Assembly (NCBI GenBank): GCA_015680685.1
Contig: MNCI01025384.1
Span: 54,837-118,836, forward strand
DNA length: 64,000 nt
Reading direction: 5' to 3'
Source of the DNA: Gnetum montanum
Taxonomy: Eukaryota; Streptophyta; Gnetopsida; Gnetales; Gnetaceae
Shown here: one piece after another, positions 59,233 to 64,000 of the stretch
Numbering within the stretch: position 1 is the stretch's first letter
How the letters are laid out: every line of letters starts with the position of its first letter
Notes under the pieces: generated by a model
Told to the model about the DNA's origin: nothing
What the model saw: only the letters and a program-made list of their open reading frames with translations
Database searches by the model: none
Position numbers and translations under genes: made by a program

Positions 59233-60200
59233 CAATTTTAGCTATTTTTTAATTTAAATATAGCACTTTGGGTTTTTATTCACAAGGTTATGATTAGTAT
59301 AGATTGTTTTGAAATAGGATTCACTATGTAATTTGAGAGACTTTCACAAGCTATTTTAGGAATTTTTATAAGAATATAAGAATCCTAGGGTCTTATATTT
59401 TTCCTTAGATGTTGATATGATCATGATATAAATTCTATCTTAAAATAGTAACAGATCATCACCCATAGGGTCAATGTTGATCCTACTAAAGCAAGGTTTA
59501 ACCTCTTGTGAGTGGGTGTGCCTAGGCTTGAATTTAGATCTTACTATAATAAATTCTATTTTTGCCTATAGGTTGATCATATGATCTACAAGTGTTGTGA
59601 TAGATTGTATCATAATTTGTAGATGGACTAGTAGTGGTGTTTCATTTAGTTAGGCGATTGCAGATCACCGTCTTTTTAACTATACTTGTAGTGGTCATTA
59701 ACTTATATGATTAAGTATAGTTGAGGTATATGATAAATGATGTTGATACGATAATGAGGTGTTAGCCTAGTGTTCCAAGTTGTGGGTTTAATTCTATAAT
59801 CAATACTAGATAATAAAGTTTTAATTGGACTAAATGTCTTGGGGTGTACTTCAATAATAAAGATGTTGATATGATCATGATACTAATTTTATGTAAAAAT
59901 AGTAATTATAACTAATTAACTAATTAATTAGGAACTATAAAAAATCCTATTTTAGCTTACAAGTGATGAGCATTTGTTTTATAACCTTCCATTACATTCT
60001 TAGACATATGTATTAATTACTAGGATTACCAAGTAACCTTGCTATTGAGCATACCAAACATTTAGTTATTGGGATTACTAAGATAATGCATGTTTAATGC
60101 TTGAGTTAATGTCACACTCATTCCACTATGATGATTGTGTATAAAATGTATCAAATGTTATGCCAGGGAAGTAGTAATTAATGAGGGAAAAAGTTTCTCT
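59233..60200. other. Old dispersed repeats, including a minus-strand LTR relic
   Basis: 59585-59727 resembles 11180-11310. The phrase atgttgatatgatcatgat occurs at about 59408 and 59872, a direct repeat about 465 bp apart. About 59964-60130 looks like part of a gypsy U5 in minus orientation (ggattaccaagtaacc is the complement of the ggttacttggtaatcc type found in the LTRs). No gene. Confidence 0.5.
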
Positions 60201-61510
60201 TAACTACAAATGACTAAACACACAACAAAGACTAAAGATCATAGCTCTTGGAATAAAAAATCAAAAAGTTGCAACAAAAGAATTAGCTTAATATAGAGCT
60301 TTGGATCTTTGTCACTAGATCTATAGCTTGTTGAGGCAGTTTTCTGGCCCATACCTCCAACCAATAAGCCTTGTTCAACAAATCCTTGCACTAGGACTGC
60401 TAGACCATTAATAAGCCAAAAAAAGGAAGAAAAAAAAAGAGAATTGCTTATTCAAGTACAATCCATAGCTTAGGTCCTCTTCTTCAACTTGAAGGGACAT
60501 AAACTTGTTCAAGAAAATGAAAGAAATAAGTAGGGAATCACTAAATGGGATTATGGTCTTTTCTCCAATCTAGTGGTGTGTACATTTGTGGTTTCAGAAA
60601 GAGAAAACTGCAAAGATCCTCTCTACTTTTCTTTGGCTAAACCCCCACCATCTTCCAATTGTGAGGAAGGTTTTATGAGTTCTAATTTTCCCTCCCCTTC
60701 CCCTACTACTACCTCGGCTTCTACTGATTCCCTTCCCATTGACACCTGCACACCAAATCGACGAAAGTGAAAGAAAGATGACCGTGAAAGAAAAATAGAG
60801 AACATTAAACATTCATAAGTATGTAACTGCCCATAAGAGTATGTAACCACCCTTATGAGAATTGGAATGCTTGTAACTAATTAGATATTCTACCAATAAA
60901 ACGAAGTCTATGAACAAGGCAAACAACCAAGTACCTTCATGACATTAACAATTAACAAAAGATTGAATAAATAACTAAAACATTAGAATCATTGTTGATT
61001 GGCTGATTGGTTTATTCATGGCATAAGTCATGCAGGTTGGGGGGTGTCCATATAAGGAGTGAAAATAAAATAAAGCTAAACATAATGAAATAAAATAAAA
61101 ACCCTTGTGTTACATGTAACATGCTTCGTTCCAATAATGGTAACTCGTGTCTCTCTCTCCTGGTTTGATCAAAACATAAAAAGAAGAGAGAAAACGAGAT
61201 AGAAAAATGTATTTTAGTTACTGATGTTAAGGGTAGACAAAATGTTTAATCTTCCCCATTTGTTCCATTATGAATAGATACTAGGAGTTGTAGTTTTGGA
61301 TCCAGGTTTCAACAGGATGAAAAGAAGCAAGTGGACAGCAAAAATGAAGAGGCAAGAACAAGTGAGTGCTAAGAGGCAAAAGATGGAAGGGGAATAGGCA
61401 AAAGGTGAGGTGGCACCAAAGGAGGAGAGGGAAAATCAAAATTGATAAAACTTTCTCCACAATCAGATTTAAGGGGTTGGGGGCTAGAGGAAAGCTGGGA
61501 GGTCTAAGAA
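60201..61510. other. Low-copy spacer, no confident gene
   Basis: Codon-like sequence is limited to a Ser/Pro-rich open frame at 60573-60770 that I cannot assign. A-rich runs occur at 60415-60440. No LTR, primer site or pol motif. Probably gene-flanking DNA. Confidence 0.45.
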
Positions 61511-61740
61511 TCCTTTCTTTGGATTCATTATTGGACTAGTTTTGGGGTGCTATTGGAAAGAGTTCTATTGGGGGCTTTGAACCCAGCAGAGCAGAGGAAG
61601 GGCGCAGACTTGCTGGAGGAGGTGTGCTTTCTAGAGGCATGGGCAAACAAGCTTGTGTAAGAGGCTATCAGATTAGCCAACAAGATCCGAAGTTGTATAT
61701 TGAACTCAATCTTTTGTTGCAACATTTTGATTTGTTATTA
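61510..61740 (+). pseudogene. Possible gene fragment of unknown family
   Basis: One plus-strand frame reads LLERVLLGALNPAEQRKGAD, LLEEVCFLEAWANKLV, a stop, then EAIRLANKIRSC, in the same frame. The amphipathic helical look and a single internal stop suggest an exon or relict of a host gene. I do not recognise the family; it could be chance. Confidence 0.25.
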
Positions 61741-62940
61741 CAAGAGCTGTGAGCTTTAGTCTTTGTTGTCTGTTTTGTCATTTGCAGTTAAGAGAAACAG
61801 TATAATTACAAAGCCTTTTGTTTGTATTAAAAGTTTATGTTATTTTCTCTTTGGGATACTGATTATTTTACACGGTTTTAGAACTTGGTTAACAAAACAA
61901 TTACATTTATTTAATATTCTTTGCCAAGTTGTTAATTTATTTCTGGAAGTTTACTTTTGGAATGATCTCAGATTCATTTCCAGAAATCTCATACACCGCA
62001 ATAACGATATGTTATTGTTATCATTCAGGTGCTAAGTTTAATTTCAAAACTGTGCTCTTTTAAAATTATCAACATTATTAAATGTAATGGTTTTTATTTG
62101 TTAAAACACCATGTTGCCCTTGTTCTTAGGTTTTGTACCTTGTACCCATATGAGAGGTGCCCTCGTCTTTTAAAATGTGTTTTTCAAGGTATCATCAACA
62201 CGAGTGACTCGTCAAATCCCAGTCTCATAACAATAGAATGTGTCGAAACCTAGATAGCTTGCTACAATAATAGTTGGCAAGAGCACGAAACTTCTCTCTT
62301 ACCAAACGCGTAACAAAATATATCAAAATAGACTATTACAAACGCTGCCTATACTAGAGCATGATAAATTTATATACAAAATGAAGTCTACGTTTGCTAT
62401 TTATATACAGATTTCACATACTCACTAAGTTTTACCCTAGAGCAGAGACGCAACCACATCGAAAAAAACATCTGCCAGTGACAGGACCCGATCCCTGGCT
62501 TTCTTCGCATTTTCTAATTTAAAATTGTACTATATTTAATAATTTAAACAAATCAGACGAAATAGCAGGATAGTGACGACAGGTGGAGTTACCGCCCACA
62601 ACCACGAGCAGGATTCTGTAGCCAGAGACAGCCTTTGTTGTTTTTCTCAGAGCGCTACCCATTTCCGACCTTGTTCGTCCCAAATTCATGTCTGCAATTT
62701 CACGTTCAGTTTTTGTCTGTCTAGGCAATATTGCCAAAGCCAAGCATTCTATTTAGAGCAGGTTGCAGACACTGCTCTGCTGAGTTTGCTCCAGCTGCCA
62801 CTGCTGCTGCTGCTGCCCTGATTGTAATCATGTACCCATAAAACTACCATGCATCCAAATTCTTCAATATCTGCATGATTTCTCTCCGTTTTCCACGACG
62901 GCTTTTCAGTGTTTTAGTTCACTTTGATTCACTCGTCATC
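61741..62940 (+). other. Upstream region of the CLE gene
   Basis: No transposon signature. Holds a short CTG run (about 62800-62817), a CATGCA word typical of B3-factor sites at 62849, and possible TATA-like stretches at about 62531 (tatatttaat) and 62837 (cataaaac). None is decisive, so the transcription start is not placed. Small ORFs at 61763-62253 and 62573-62821 lack recognisable domains. Confidence 0.4.
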
Positions 62941-63790
62941 ATGCAGTGCAGACACAGTGCACCTCTGTTATTGCTTATTTTGATTTGTTCATCCGCTCTT
63001 CCTTCTGGTTCACCTCGCACAATGTTTCATCACTGTCCTCAAGGTAGAAACCAAATGTTTCAGTTGCAATCTGCACGATTTTAAGGCTAGGGGTTAAATT
63101 AATCAGAAATATTTAAAATCAGTGATTCTTTGGCTTAATCAGCAAAAACAAGTTAATATGTTATACCATCGATAGCTTACATTTGGTTTTTGTTTGTTTT
63201 TTTTTATAAAGCGTTTCTAATCATAATATATTCATCATCAGTAGCAAATTAATATGGTTTTCTCACTTTATTGTCAATTGCCTTTGTACTCGCCTGCCTC
63301 CATGAAGTAAAGCCAATTCAATTCTAAATTCTTTCCTTTCCTTTCTTTTCCTATGACAAATTCCGTCCAAGTCTTATTCATTAGCAAAACAAGAATACTA
63401 ACAAACTCATGGTCCATGCAGGTGGCAATCATATGCAGAAGACAGAGCAACAGCATTCAGCAAAATGGCTACTTCAGGTGTGTAGATTATTGTGATCTCA
63501 GATAAGTTGACAACAGTTGATCAGTTAGTGTTAACGACTCCATGGGATTTTTAATTGGCTTGAATTCATGTGCTGAACAGATTTCAACACTGGGGATTGA
63601 CTGTGGGAGGGCTAGCAAGCAAGGCTTAATTGGAGTAAAACTGAAGAATTGTTGTCATGAAAGGAGAGCAAAGATGAAGGTTCTGAGAGAGGTTCCATCA
63701 GGCCCAAATCCTATCAGCCAGCAGTTGCCTGGTTCAGTTCACCAAAATCAGAACCAGAAAGTACAAGGCAGGCCAGGGCCTCATCCCTGA
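62941..63790 (+). CDS. CLE (CLAVATA3/ESR-related) peptide precursor, three exons
   Basis: A secreted plant peptide-hormone precursor of about 122 residues, from exons 62941-63043, 63422-63477 and 63581-63790. Introns of 378 and 103 bp follow GT-AG (aag/gtagaa...ccatgcag; cag/gtgtgt...ctgaacag) and keep frame (phase 1, phase 0). Exon 1 encodes a signal peptide with hydrophobic core APLLLLILICSSA. Exon 3 encodes a basic stretch and the CLE motif REVPSGPNPISQ (residues 89-100), followed by a 22-residue tail. In known family members the 12-13 residue motif is cleaved, hydroxylated at Pro and perceived by CLV1/PXY-type receptor kinases. The core equals TDIF (HEVPSGPNPISN) except for the first and last residue, yet two introns recall CLV3/CLE40. 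An in-frame ATG at 62875 would add 22 residues; 62941 gives the more typical signal peptide. The only apparently intact gene in the window. Confidence 0.85.
63686..63721 (+). other. Mature CLE peptide motif
   Basis: Encodes REVPSGPNPISQ: Arg1, Pro4, Gly6, Pro7 and Pro9 as in active CLE peptides, Asn8 as in most A-type and TDIF peptides, Ile10-Ser11 as in TDIF. The preceding KMKVL is the usual processing-side context. Arg1 is the A-type residue, whereas B-type TDIF has His1. Confidence 0.85.
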
Positions 63791-64000
63791 GGCTTTATGT
63801 TTTAAACAAAATTCTGGACATATGTTCCATCTTTAATCATCTTCCGGTCTTTTTGCCGTTTAAGCTTGTAGTTTCCCCTTCATTATTAAATTAATCGAGG
63901 CATTGCTCACTATTTGTTTCTTTCTTTCTGTTTTTTTCAACTCCCTTATTTATCTGACGTGCGTAGCTGAAAATGTAAAAACAAAGATGGGATGTTTCCA
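63791..64000 (+). other. 3' flank of the CLE gene
   Basis: AT-rich, no coding signal. Presumably 3' UTR and downstream DNA; no canonical AATAAA before 63900, only weak variants. Confidence 0.5.

Noticed and set aside
60573-60850. Ser/Pro-rich ORF and its complements as a gene
   Set aside because: No recognised motif, no splice context and low complexity; left as unassigned spacer.
62573-62821. Open frame upstream of the CLE gene, possibly its first exon
   Set aside because: No signal-peptide logic or splice join to the CLE exons was found; the ATG at 62941 already gives a complete precursor.

Overview
This is seed-plant nuclear DNA, most likely from a large, repeat-rich genome such as a gymnosperm; the species call is inference. 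The grounds are AT-rich sequence, Ty3/gypsy elements primed by tRNA-Asp (Athila/Tat-like), a Ty1/copia element primed by initiator tRNA-Met, a plant L1-type LINE, and one split plant peptide-hormone gene at the right edge. About 50 kb of the 64 kb is old, stop-ridden transposon sequence.

Layout. Letters are my labels. A (1-2987, +) is the right end of a gypsy element with gag but no pol; it sits inside the integrase of D (2988-9677, -), a pol-bearing relative. F (11316-55938, +) is an old pol-bearing element. Its 5' LTR is split by copia element G (11596-17360). Its leader is split by a LINE (minus strand, about 17990-19170 and 40038-44390). That LINE is split by gypsy element B (19171-40037, TSD AAGTG), and B is split by gypsy element C (26521-34127, TSD ATTTC). 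The result is a four-deep nest: C in B in LINE in F. E (56931-59232, TSD CAATT) is a rearranged solo LTR. From about 60.2 kb the sequence becomes lower-copy, and at 62941-63790 there is a three-exon CLE (CLAVATA3/ESR-related) peptide precursor.

How the parts work together. B, D and F carry gag (with an N-terminal extension), protease, RT/RNase H and integrase. B, C and F also carry a third ORF between pol and the 3' polypurine tract. It has a conserved N-terminal block, a long coiled coil and a conserved C-terminal block. Each ORF3 start sits directly after a splice-acceptor-like AG. About 430-500 bp upstream of each ORF3 is a second promoter-like module that copies the design of the LTR U3: 6-bp boxes spaced 14 bp apart, then a TATA box at fixed distance. 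The box sequence differs between families while the spacing is kept. C has gag and ORF3 but no pol, which suggests that it relied on pol from relatives such as B.

Four single-N positions (32382, 32582, 57692, 57768) are flanked by duplicated sequence and look like unmerged contig ends rather than biology. All coordinates, repeats and splice sites were read by hand; no alignment or database search was run.
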